DNA of 64,000 nt, from NCBI GenBank assembly GCA_003255065.1, contig QAOA01000712.1, forward strand, positions 390,392 to 454,391. The letters run 5' to 3'. Position numbers and translations under genes: made by a program. The notes beneath the pieces were generated by a model. That model had not been told where the DNA came from. It did no database searches and was given only the letters and a program-made list of their open reading frames with translations. Below, in pieces: positions 21,920-33,900 of the stretch (position 1 is its first letter; every line of letters starts with the position of its first letter). The DNA comes from Cercis canadensis. Taxonomy: Eukaryota > Streptophyta > Magnoliopsida > Fabales > Fabaceae.

Positions 21920-24900
21920 CTAGTATGGCCTGTACCGAGTCGGTCGCCTAAACCTTGGAACCCTTCTGCAAGTCAAAATGATTCATTATCACATAAAGCA
22001 ACATAAGGAGTAGGCGGTGAAGAAATATATTCAATGTTTCAGCAGACAATAGAGAGAAAAACAAAAATCAAAGTTAATGGAATCTAATTTTCTGATATAT
22101 TGTCTGGTGGTGATGGCAATAAGATAGGTATCAAACATTATGACATTAACCAGCTTAGTATGCATGCTTATGTGGTTTCCAAGAGACACATTAAGAAAAC
22201 AGAGTGAGCAGCAGAAACCTATAATCAGAAGTGTTAACTGTCTTGCAAACAAATTCATCTCCCTATAAATTTCTAATGTCATCAACCAATGTAAAGTCTA
22301 AAATAACTATTCAAGAAAAAATACAGCTGACTTTCTAAGACATTAAAATTTAGACAACAAATGCCATAGACATGTGAAAACAAAACCACCCAAAACAATA
22401 GTAACCATCATTTAGTCATGGAATTCCAAGGTTACGCATAAGCATATGGAGGATAAAAAGGACTAAGACTGATTTTCTTTAGTTTCTGATAACCACAAGG
22501 ACTAAGACTGTAAGAATAATTTATTGCTTACGCATAAGCATATGGAGGATAGAAAGGAGAAGGCATGAAAGGCCTTCTAGATCGTAAACCAATAGGTCTT
22601 CTTCCACGATACTGCTTCATTCCAGGAACGTTTGTACGTTTAGCAGAGACCTGAAAAGTGTACCAGAGATCAATCTTAATCAAATGGAAAAGAAAAGAAA
22701 AGAAAGAGGGGGGAGTGACTACGGCATTTACACAGATTAACTGACAGACCTTCAATTGTCGACCATGCAATTCTGATTCATTCAACAGGAGAGCATTCTG
22801 AACAGCATCAATCTCAACAAACTCAACATAAGCAAATCCTTTAGGTTGACCAAACTTGTCTGTCAATATTGTCACTCTGTTCACAGTTCCACAGGACTGA
22901 AAATGCTGTTGGACTTCCTCAGGTGTACATGCATAGTCAACCTGAATAATAATTCCAAACCCATTTTAAGAAAACCATAACATTCAATTAAAGCCTTGTA
23001 AGATTACAATTAACTTAGCAACTGTACAGAATAAACTGATCATGCATTCCAAACCTCACACAATTGGGTTTTCCTTTTGGGCCATACACAGTTTGGTTAT
23101 CATGCATGTGGTCTTCATGGAAGCAGCAAGAGAATCAAGAAAAGCTTAAAAAGAAAATACTTTAAAAAAATATATATTAAAAAAAAAAAGCTTAAAAAGC
23201 AAATAAGCATTAGCATACAGTTTAGCTGTGTAGAGTCAACTTGTACGTTTTCCATAAGATTGGTGACTATTAAACCTTAAGCATCAGGACGGTGACTTTT
23301 TTTGTTTCTTTAGTTTAAATCATGGATTACTGAATATGGACTGTGGTTAGATGCAGTCAGGCAGGGTATTCATCTGTTTCAGGTCTTTAATTAGTGGTTA
23401 ATTGGTTATAGTAGTTACCAACTTCAGTTTGAGTCCATGGCCAAAAGGGAAAAAGAATAAATAAATAAATCAGTTTGAGTCAATGCAGTCAAAGACGAAT
23501 GAGTCCCTTAAGAAGCTAAGGGGGACCTAGGGCCTTAAGGCCAGAGGCATTGAAAAAGCCCTTGCCTGAGTGAAGTAAGATGCTAAAATTTGGTATAAAA
23601 GGGGGAAAAAACATGTACAAGGAATAACTATATTTAAATATTGTATCATAAAACTACCATATAAAATAACTTGTAAAGCATAAAACCAATTTGTTGAAAA
23701 CCATGGTTTAGGGTCGTGGTCATATACTAACAGCACGTTTGGTACATGGAATGAAAATCCATGGAATCAGAATGGGAAGGGAATAGGAATGAAATGGGAT
23801 GGAAAATCCATTCCAGAGTTTGGTAGCTTTATGGTATCAATGTGGAATGGAATTAAAAATAATTCGTAAAAGACATAAATAACCCTTATTGAAAATATAG
23901 TTGAGTGTTAGATAAGCTGTATTTAAAAGGGTAGTTCAGGTCATTTTGTAAAATTATAATAAGGATATGGTGGAAATAATGCATGCATTGCATGGAATGA
24001 GCAATCCCACCTCTGAAGGGTGAATGTTGATTCCCGCTTCCTGGAATCAGACCTGGAATGGAATCCCCATTCTATGCTTTTTTTGCTACCAAACATAGGA
24101 ATGGAATGGAGCATAGAATGGAATCACAAACAAGCACTAAATACCTTAGATCAGGAAATAGCAAGGTATTCTTAGAGACTTAAATGTAAAAGAACCTGAA
24201 TCATCCACAAGCTCTACAATTAGCATAACTAGAAAGGGCAAGAGTTTGTCAGTCTGAAGCTTCTCAATCATAATCTTGGACCAAAATGGTAACATCTGCA
24301 GCTCCTCTATCATCTATTTTTTATGCATATATAATGTTTGTTTCCCTCCATTTCTAGCCTGATTGTCTGCAATCCCTCAATTGTAATCCTTACTCTGACC
24401 TATTTTTGAATACCAGGAACTCTTAATTCTTTGACCACTTCTTCATTATTGTCTGGATTAACGTTAATAACACTCCACCATAGTATCATGCAATAAAACC
24501 TATCTTTTGGATATAGACACATGTGTCACATGTCTATTCAGAGGGTCAACTGTAATTAATGTAAATAGCTGATAGCTAGGCCTATAATTGTGTATATCAT
24601 TATTGTAATTCTTGTAAAATGATACAGCCATGAGAGCTAGTCTCACACATTCCATTCACACAATTCTCATATTCTGAAACTATCAAACCTAAATTTATCT
24701 TAAAAATTACTACAAAGTACAAGGAAGCAGAGAACCACTGAAACATTCAACTAAACATAATAAATGCTCAAAGTTGGATGCTTTGCAACTTTTTTTTAAA
24801 ATAAAAAGTTCTTTAGAAGAGGAATCAGAAAAGTGCAGAAGGAGGACAAGAGGTCCCCCTCACAATGAAAACAACAGAAAATAAAGCATCAGCTCAAAAT

Positions 24901-27900
24901 AACTTTCCATTCCCTCTGCAAATCCATTAAGGAAACCCCCCTAAAAAAGCCATTGGCATCCACCCAAAGAGAGGCTAAGTATAAGAATCAACTTGAAGGC
25001 TTTGTTAGGTACCAAGATTAGCATTAGAATTATCTACTTATTATTCCTTTATGGAGAGTGTTTCAGCAAGTTTGCTCTCTTCTTTGCTGTGTGGCGCAAT
25101 CAAATCTTATAGATATGATGCCAAAGAAGCCCATAAATGAAGCCCAGGCTATTTATTTTCACAAATTGATACTCTGATTTTTTTTATAATTTCATCCAAT
25201 GCTCACTGAGACCCAATTTTCTTGACCATAAACCTTTACTAATTTCATGTTAACCCTAGCTAAGTCAAGTTTTGACTCTGTCTTCGCTTCAAAGCAATCT
25301 AAATCCTAAAACTACTCAGTAATTATTGCTCAAAGGCCAGGAAGAAGAACAATTTATATCTATTCTATGCTTTTGCTTGCAAATGAATCCACAATAACCT
25401 TCAGTCCATCTTTTTCTGGGTGGAGAGTAGGCAAGTTGATCCTTCTAATTTAAGCCCCAGTCTACTCAAATTACATTGACCCTAGCATTCCAATTTCCAA
25501 ACCATAATTTCTTTCCAGCTGCTCAATTAATCTTAAAGATCGATAAAAAGGTTGTATCCTCATCAGAAAAGCTGTTCTCCATCAAATTCTTGTGTACAAA
25601 GCATCTTTATAATTTAAATATACTATTCCCCATCAAGTCTCTTTCTCTTTTTTATTACTGTCAGTTATGATAATGAAAATTTCCTCTGCAAAGGGATAAT
25701 CAAATTCTTCAGGAAAGAAAAGAAAAAAAAGACCAAAGGAATAAAAGACAGATGCTTATAACAGAGATTTGACTTCATGAGTAAGTAATGCTGGTCACAT
25801 AGATTTGACTTGATAAGCATGTATAGTTATATAAGGGTCCTCCAAATATCATTTCTGTAGTTTCAGCATTATGTTCCTCCAATACCTATCAAACAACCTT
25901 GCAGCAGTAATGGTCAAAGGTTTGTATCTTGAACCTAATCAATGAGGGTTCAATTAAAATTTGATCTAAATTTTATCTTGAGAGCAACACTGTCAAATTC
26001 ATCAATTTCTTCACCACCTTCCACAATCACATCCAACTATTTAAACTAGATTTTAGTATTTTACTATTCAAAGACGAAAAAGACAAATCTAACCTACCAA
26101 CAAAGAGGGAGATGATTTCAATTATCAGCAACAATCAGAGAAATATCCAAGTTCCCAGGCTTCTACAGCACTGAAGAAATGACCCATTGAATATTGGGTG
26201 AAAAAGGAACAAAAGGTCAGAATTAGTAACTTCTGTAATTTACTGAAACTCTTGTAATTTCTCTCCTGGAAATATATTTGGGGTATAGGTTTGAGAAAAT
26301 CAAAGCAACCTAATGCGTTCACCTTCCAAAATCTTCTCTCTCGTCTCTCTCTCTTTCTCTTTCTTGGTTTTCAACTTGGTATAAGAGCCTCCAAAATCCT
26401 AATTTCTACCTGAAAACACACCTGTCAACATCAACACTATGTAAAGCTGACATCAGAACTGGCCATCTTACACCGGTCCACCACCAGACAGTGTATCCAG
26501 AGAGCAAAACCCCTAATGCCTCTTGCAAATTTGAGGCTGATTCAACAATAAATCTAAATTTTCTCCCTAAAATCTCAAAACCCTAGTTTTTGGGATTTCT
26601 GTTGACTGCAACCAAATAAATTCATATTGAAGCTGTTTCTTGGCAGGAATAGAGGCAAGCTGGGTTGGAGAAACTGCTATTGACCTTGGTCTAGCCTGGG
26701 TTGTTAATTTTGGGGGTTTCTAGGCTTGATAGCTGAGTACACCTTCTGCTGAAGCATAGTTCTGCATTTTTCTTCAACGAGTTCAGCTGGTTGTTATGTG
26801 TTTGGGCTACTAAAGGACATGTCTAGCTTCAGATATGCCAGAGTACTGGTTTTAGTAATAAGAATAGACCTGGCACTCCTCTTGAGAACCCCACTCTCCA
26901 AATTAGTCCTGCAAAGCTAGATGGGAGCACTTTTCTCCCTTGGTCTACATCATGTACTCTGTTTTCGAAAGCCAGGTATGAGTATGTCAGTGGAGAAAAG
27001 AAGCCAGCCCTGCTACAAGTCAATGGGAATCAGAAAATTACCTAGTTATGTCATGGCTGCCAAACTCAATGGAGGATTGTTACGGTCCCTAGATATGGAT
27101 CTAGTTATGGGCCGGAAGCTTGTGGTTTCAGAATTGGAGAGGGGGTTAAGGGTAGGTGTTTTCCTATGTCTACCAATGGTGCTGGTTCCTTAGAGAGAAC
27201 CTGCAATCTCCTGAGATAAGTTCTCAGAAACTAACATAAACTTTTCTGATAATTCTTTCCATAATTCCAAACCTCTTAATACAAACTTGGTGGAGTAACC
27301 ACCTCCTAAAAACTAGGAATACAGGGAAATGGAGGAGTAACCTCCTCAACTGCAACAAAATAACTACCCACAATTAAATTACAGAAATTATAATAACTAA
27401 CTAATGATAGTTAATTCAGAAAAATTAATTTCTGAATTTCCCATGTGTAAACCGCTGGTACACCAGTGGTTTGCTAACATTACTCCCCTCCTCCAAATCA
27501 CGCTTGTCCTCAAGTGTGAAGTGTGGAAAACGTTGCTGCATAGAAGAAACAGTTTATGGTACCTCAGGTTGGTCTACTTGTACCTCCTGGTCCTTGAGAT
27601 ATTCTTCTTCATCTCCTTCAATTAAATCAATCCAGAACAGCCTCTTGCATTGGTGACCTCGTGAAAAGGGTTCATCACAATTGAAACAAAGGCCCTTTAG
27701 TCTTTTTTCCTCCATCTCTGATCTGGTCAATTGCTTCACAAATCTGGAACGTTGATGAGGAGGATCTGCTGGTTCTGGCTTACGACTCTCCTGTGAATGT
27801 GACCGAAAGGGCTGCATCTTCCTCTCATATAATCTAGAGATACTCATAGCAGTTGCTAAATCCGGAGGGTCATGTAACTCAACCTCAACTGCTATATAAT

Positions 27901-30900
27901 CAACAAGGCCACTGATATAGAGCTCTATTTTTTGTGGTTGAGTGAGAGTACCTGCTCTAGAGGCTAGTTGCTCGAATTTTTCTTGATAATCTGTCACAGA
28001 TCCATTTTGTCTCAATTTTGCCAATTCTCCCAATTTATGACTTCTAATTGGTGGACCAAACCGCAGATTACATTGCTGTTTGAATTCTTCCCATGAAAGA
28101 TGGGGAATGTCTGCTTCTAATTGGAGGAACCACAATTGAGCATTTCCTTCCAGATGATAGGATGCTAATCCCACTTTATCCCCTTCAGATGTCTGCTGGT
28201 GGCGAAAGAAATGTTCACACCTGTTCAACCAACCTAGCGGATCTTCTTGCCCCTTAAAACGTGGAAAATCCAGTTTTGAAAATTTAGGGACAGTAGCACT
28301 TCCTCCTGCAACTTCTTTTCCCTTACGATTATGGCTGCCTCGTTCAGTAGAATCATTGGAGAACTTCGAAGCTGACAACTCCTTTGCAAGATCATCCAAG
28401 CGTGTATTGATTGCCTCTTGCCTTGCAAGATTGGCTGCACGTTCTTCTTGGAATAATTGCACTAATTGTGCTAATTGTTGCTGTAGTAGATCTGCCATAA
28501 CCACCTGCTCTGATACCAATTTGTTACGGTCCCTAGATATGGATCTAGTTATGGGCCGGAAGCTTGTGGTTTCAGAATTGGAGAGGGGGTTAAGGGTAGG
28601 TGTTTTCCTATGTCTACCAATGGTGCTGGTTCCTTAGAGAGAACCTGCAATCTCCTGAGATAAGTTCTCAGAAACTAACATAAACTTTTCTGATAATTCT
28701 TTCCATAATTCCAAACCTCTTAATACAAACTTGGTGGAGTAACCACCTCCTAAAAACTAGGAATACAGGGAAATGGAGGAGTAACCTCCTCAACTGCAAC
28801 AAAATAACTACCCACAATTAAATTACAGAAATTATAATAACTAACTAATGATAGTTAATTCAGAAAAATTAATTTCTGAATTTCCCATGTGTAAACCGCT
28901 GGTACACCAGTGGTTTGCTAACAAGGATCCATTTGGTCGTAACTACATTTTATTTATTTTTTTTGTATTCAGCTGCTAAAATATGGAGTGTTGTCACTGA
29001 TACATAATCCCAAGTTGGTAATGATTCAGGTCTACGAGTTAAGGAAGAAATTCCATGAGACCAAGCAAGGTGAGAGACCAGGAACTCAATTCTATGCTGA
29101 ATTGAGTAGCCTACAGCAAGAACTAGATTTCTATCAGGATTTCTAAGCTGAGTACTTAAAAGATGCTGCTAAGTTTCAGAAGCTGAAGGATAAGGACATG
29201 TGATTCCCTAGCTGGGTTAAATGTTGAATATGAGCAAATCAGAGTACATGCTCTAGGTAGATCTGAGACAAGCTTATCGCTGTGTCCAGCAGACTCCATG
29301 CTTCTTTCTGCACCTAGTGACAAATCTTCCTTCACTGTGATACATATCTCATAAACCAGATGCTTCTTCACTTCTAACTTTTCTCACACAGGTATATCAA
29401 CCTTAGCTCTAAGTGCTACTTCCTGCTTAAGGAACAACCCTTGGATCATTGACTGAGAGGCTTCAGATCATATGACTAATTCTTCCAATTATTTTTCTAC
29501 ATACTCACCATGTTCAGGGAAAGATACAATTTGTGTTGCAGTTAGTTCCCTATAACCAATAGTTGGGAAAGCTTCCATTAGTTGTACTTCATTGTTGAAT
29601 TTGTCATCTGTTCTTTGCATTCCTAAATTTTCCAACAATTTGTTATCCATCAGCTCTGTCACAAGAGATTTGAACTGTAAAGTCAATCTCTCCATCTCAT
29701 TGTGTCTTTCAGGAGCTCAGAAAGAACAATTGGCTTTAGTATAGTACGTGATAGTTTATGTCCTAGAGAGCATTCTCTGTCCCTTCTGCAGCTTTGTCTC
29801 ACAGAGTAGTTCTATGAGCTCAGCTACTTCTCAGTTGTTTCAATGGCATAGGCAATTAGGTCAGCCTTCCTTTATAGTTTTGGAAGACATTTTCCTAGCT
29901 TGTATTAGCAGTGTAATGGGAAAAGCTTAGTAACTGATGCCTGTTAATTTGCAAAACATACTAGAAACTCTTATCCTGTGGTTAACAATAAAAGTCCCGC
30001 TCCTTTTATGACAATTCACTCCGTGGAGTACTAGTCGTGTTGTTTCTTTATCTTGCTATAGATGGTTTGTTACTTATATTGATTGCTTTACCCGTACCAC
30101 CTGGGTGTATTTAATGCATTCAAAGAATCAAATGTTTTCTTGTTTCAAGTAATTTCATGCAAAGATTCACACTCAATTTGATGCCAAAGTCAAGTTCCTT
30201 AGAAGTGACAAAGGTCTGGAGAATATGAACAGTGAAATTCAACACAACTTGGATGAGTGTGAGATTATCCACCAAACCAGCTGTGTAAATACTCCAGCTC
30301 AAAATGGGGATCCTGAATATAAGAGTCGACATTTATTGGTGGTTGCTAGAGCTTTATTATTTTCCATGAAAGTTCCTAAAGCATATTGGGGAGATGCAGT
30401 TTATCAGCAGCCTACTCCATTAACAGATTGCCCCAAAGAACTCTTAACTTTATCAGCCAATTTATGCATGATTCTCGCTCTACTCATCTAGAAGCAGTTC
30501 TCCATATTTTAAGATACTTAAAATTGGCCCCTGGGAGGCGTTTACTCTTCTCAAATTACTGACATTCTAAGACAGAAAGCCTATATTAATGCTAATTGGG
30601 CAGGATCTCTTGATGATAGAAGGTCTACATCAGGTTATTGCACCTTTGTTGGAGGGAATCTTGTCACATGGAGAAGAAAGAAATAATCAGTAGTTGCTAG
30701 ATACAGTGCAGAGGCAGAACATAGAGGAATGGCACAGAGTTTGTGAAGTTCTATGGCCGAAAAGCCTTGTACAAGAACTGGGAATGCATGATGAAACATC
30801 CCTGACTCTCTATTGTGATAATAAAGCAGCTATAAATATTGCCCACAACCCATTTCAACATGACAGAACAAAGCACATAGAGAATGACAGACACTTCATC

Positions 30901-33900
30901 AGAAAATGGATAACTGAAGTGCTGTTAAGTATACCTTTTAGCAAAATCTGAAGATCAGCTAGCTGATGTTTTTACTTCAGGCCTTAAGAGTAGGAATTTT
31001 CATTCCATTATTTGCAAGATGCACATGAAGGACATCTACACACCATCTTGAGTATTGAATATTGGGTGAAAAGGGGTAAAGATGGTTAAGGCTGACAAAT
31101 TTTGTACTATACTGAAAATCATGCAATTTCTGTCCTAGTGGAAATATATTTGGGGTATAGGTTTGAGAACTCAACTCAATTAATAGTCTCCCCTTCCAAA
31201 ATCTTCTCTCTTCTCTCTTCTCTTTCTCTTTCTCGTTTTTCAACTTGACCAATATCTAATTTGCCAACTTCTGTAACTATTATAGAACTATGAACCTCTT
31301 ATTAGCTCTCGGACCAAATTTTTTCCTAATCAAAAAATTAGAGGTCCTTGTGCTGTTCCAATGCATGCTCTCTTGCTATTTGGGCACCATTCCAATTTTT
31401 GTTCTTCCTGTTCCAGCAAAGGAAGAAACCACCATAGAATTTTATTCTCAAGTCAGCCTTCTCATTTCAGAGTTTTCCAGAGTGCTAGGAGTACTTAGGC
31501 ACCAAGAACTCTTAGCACCTAGGTGCAAGGCACAAGGAGCCAGCACTAGTGCCCAAGGGAAGAAGTAAGTTTTATTCAACTAAAATAAAAGCCATATAGC
31601 TTCACAATATAATTAAATAAGAATTTATTCATACAAAAGAAAAGCACACCAAAGGAGGATGAGAAATCCAACATGAAATGAAACAAGAAGACTACAAAAG
31701 AGAAAACAACAGGAGAAATATTAACAGCTCAAAAGAGCTCAAATGTTGAATACAGGTTTAATTCACTGTCATTAGGAGTCAGTATCCACCATAATGTTCT
31801 ATTAAAACCTTCTTTTATTAAAAATATCAACCATATATATTATATATGAAAATTTGTTGATCAAAAAACTGAATACTCTTATTTCTAATACCACACGTTC
31901 TAAACATAGAACTTAACATGATAAATATTAATTTACTTTGTAATATATACAACTTCTAAATTTTATGGTCATTCATCTAATTCTTTGGTTTTGATTTCTT
32001 TCCATGTTTACTACTTTTATAAGCTGATTTCATTCCCAATATGCTTATCTCTTACTCCACATCCCTTACTAGTCTGTAAATTTTATGTCTATCATTAATT
32101 TCCTTTTCTTGTTTGGGTTTTAACTTTCAAAAGCAGTCACCAAAATTAACACTTTATCTATTCTACTATAACTCGCAATTTGTTTCTTTATTCATTTAAT
32201 TCAATTGTTTATTTGTTTCCTGATTTCTCTAATTCCTCAATTGAAAGATTAATTTGTGGCTTTTCTTCTCTGTTTCTCCCATTATTCATTTCTTTCTTTC
32301 TTTCCAATTAACAGTGCTGCTGTGTTTGCACCATGCAGGCACCTAAAGCATGCCTCCTTGAAGCCACATAATATGACCACTATCAAGTGCACATTGCTAT
32401 AACTTTCTCCTCTGGCATACTCCCAAGGACACTAACTCAGATTACTAGTTACACTCCTGGTGGCATGTACAGGACTTTCTGCATTACTTTAGGCCTTTTA
32501 ACTAGGTTTCTTGCGATTTCAGTCTTCTACATAGGATTTCTCAAATGTGGGCTCTCTTATTGGCATGAATTTTGGAAGAATCCATCAATTTCTGAGCTCT
32601 GATTTCACAAAAGATATCAAATTTCCCTTTGCTTAAAACCATTAAATTTTCAAGCACAATCCAAGACCTAAGATTACATTTGTTGAAATTCAAAGAAAAA
32701 ACAAGAACATGTTCGTCTCTGAGAATTACATACCAGGACAAGCAAATTCTTATACCATTGTTGAAATTCAAAGCAAAAACAAGAACATGTTCATCTCCGA
32801 GAATTACACACTAGGACAACCAGATTCTTATACCATTGACAGAGAAATTGAACTAAAAACCGAAGCCATTAAGCAAGGACTGAGAAATTATTTTTAATAT
32901 CTCTGACATTTCCAACATAATTCTCAAACCTTATCAAAGCATCAAGATCTAATTAAGGGCCTAGTACATATCCACTCTGCAATTATGTTATGTACTCATG
33001 AGACTACATCCCTCAACTTCATCATAGGCAAGCTAAGATCTACAGACGGTTCCCAAACAGAACACGGAACTAGGCATTTATTTGTCAAATTTTATCTACT
33101 TTTGCACAAATCATGCCTCATAGTGCAAATTCAAATAAATGCTAAAAGAAATCAAGTCACAATTATATTATATGGCAGGAAGGAAATGAAAAGAGGAAGA
33201 AAAAAGATCTTTAAACCTCACATTACCAACATAAATTGATCGAGAATCCACTTCCTCCTTTTCAGCTTGACTTGCAGAAGAACCCGTTGAATCTTCAAAT
33301 CATAAAACAAAATTACCATTTAATAGAAGCACAAAAATGTTATCATTAAATGCATCAATTGTAAAAATAAAATTTAATATCCAGCATAAAAAAAAAAATT
33401 CAACGATTACGATCTGCCTATTATAGTTTAATCCATCCAACACCACCATCCCCCTTCTTTCCAACCCAGGCACTTTGTGTCTGTGTGTGTGTGTTCATAT
33501 AGAAGGAAGACAATCTATGAGAACAGCATACGGCTTTTCGTAAGTCTTGCATAACCGATATCCTATGAAGCACAGATACAATGCGCGTAACCAATACAAT
33601 ACATATGCGATCCGGCTGATCTTAAAAAATCTAGGGTAAAATACAGCAGGGATCACATGTGTATATATATAAATTCACAGAGACAAATTCATAAAGAGAT
33701 TAGACTTAAAATTGCAAATCCAAAACATATAATCAATACTCATTACTAAATGCTAAACCAGAATGAGAGCTTGCTGCACCTTTAGTCATTGCTGGAGGAA
33801 GGTTAAACACTGGAGCAAAATCAGAGAGAAATTTTCAACAGATTGCGGAGAAGATGCAAGAAAGATTAATGATGGGGTATGATATATAAACCAACAACCC

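Larger units (their letters stand above)
27078..28923 (-). mobile_element. Gag-only LTR retrotransposon (TR-GAG type), appears whole and young
   Basis: Two 402-bp LTRs (27078-27479 and 28522-28923; TGTTACGG...GCTAACA) look identical by eye. They are flanked by a perfect AGGAT duplication (27073-27077 and 28924-28928). On the minus strand a primer site TGGTATCAGAGC follows the 5' LTR (28508-28519), then one open gag frame, then a GGAGGAGGGGAGTAA purine tract before the 3' LTR. There is no room for pol in the 1042-bp interior, so it must depend on enzymes of a related element. Identical LTRs imply very recent insertion. It sits inside the gag region of the older Copia element. Confidence 0.9.
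26185..31245 (+). mobile_element. Ty1/Copia retrotransposon, old, hosting a younger element
   Basis: LTRs are 26185-26376 and 31053-31245, flanked by a perfect TGACC duplication (26180-26184 and 31246-31250). A primer site TGGTATAAGAGCC follows the left LTR directly. Coding remnants run in Copia order: gag (26880-27075 and, after the nested insert, 28930-29300), integrase (about 30090-30400, with [20 protein letters not shown]) and RNase H (about 30500-31045, with [20 protein letters not shown]). The two LTRs are strongly diverged, so it is old. It is broken at many points. It lies opposite in strand to the PABN gene, whose intron it occupies. Confidence 0.85.
22942..33221 (-). other. PABN intron 3 (10.3 kb) with nested transposons
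   Basis: The donor GTGAGG follows the codon for Asn103, and the acceptor is a CAG before Val104. The intron contains a Tourist-like MITE (23731-24137), an old Copia element (26185-31245) and, within that, a gag-only LTR element (27078-28923). The rest is AT-rich unique DNA. Confidence 0.85.

Noticed and set aside
27078-28637. Plus-strand open frames at both ends of the gag-only element (identical 31-residue endings)
   Set aside because: They are readings of the identical LTRs on the wrong strand, not a repeated gene.
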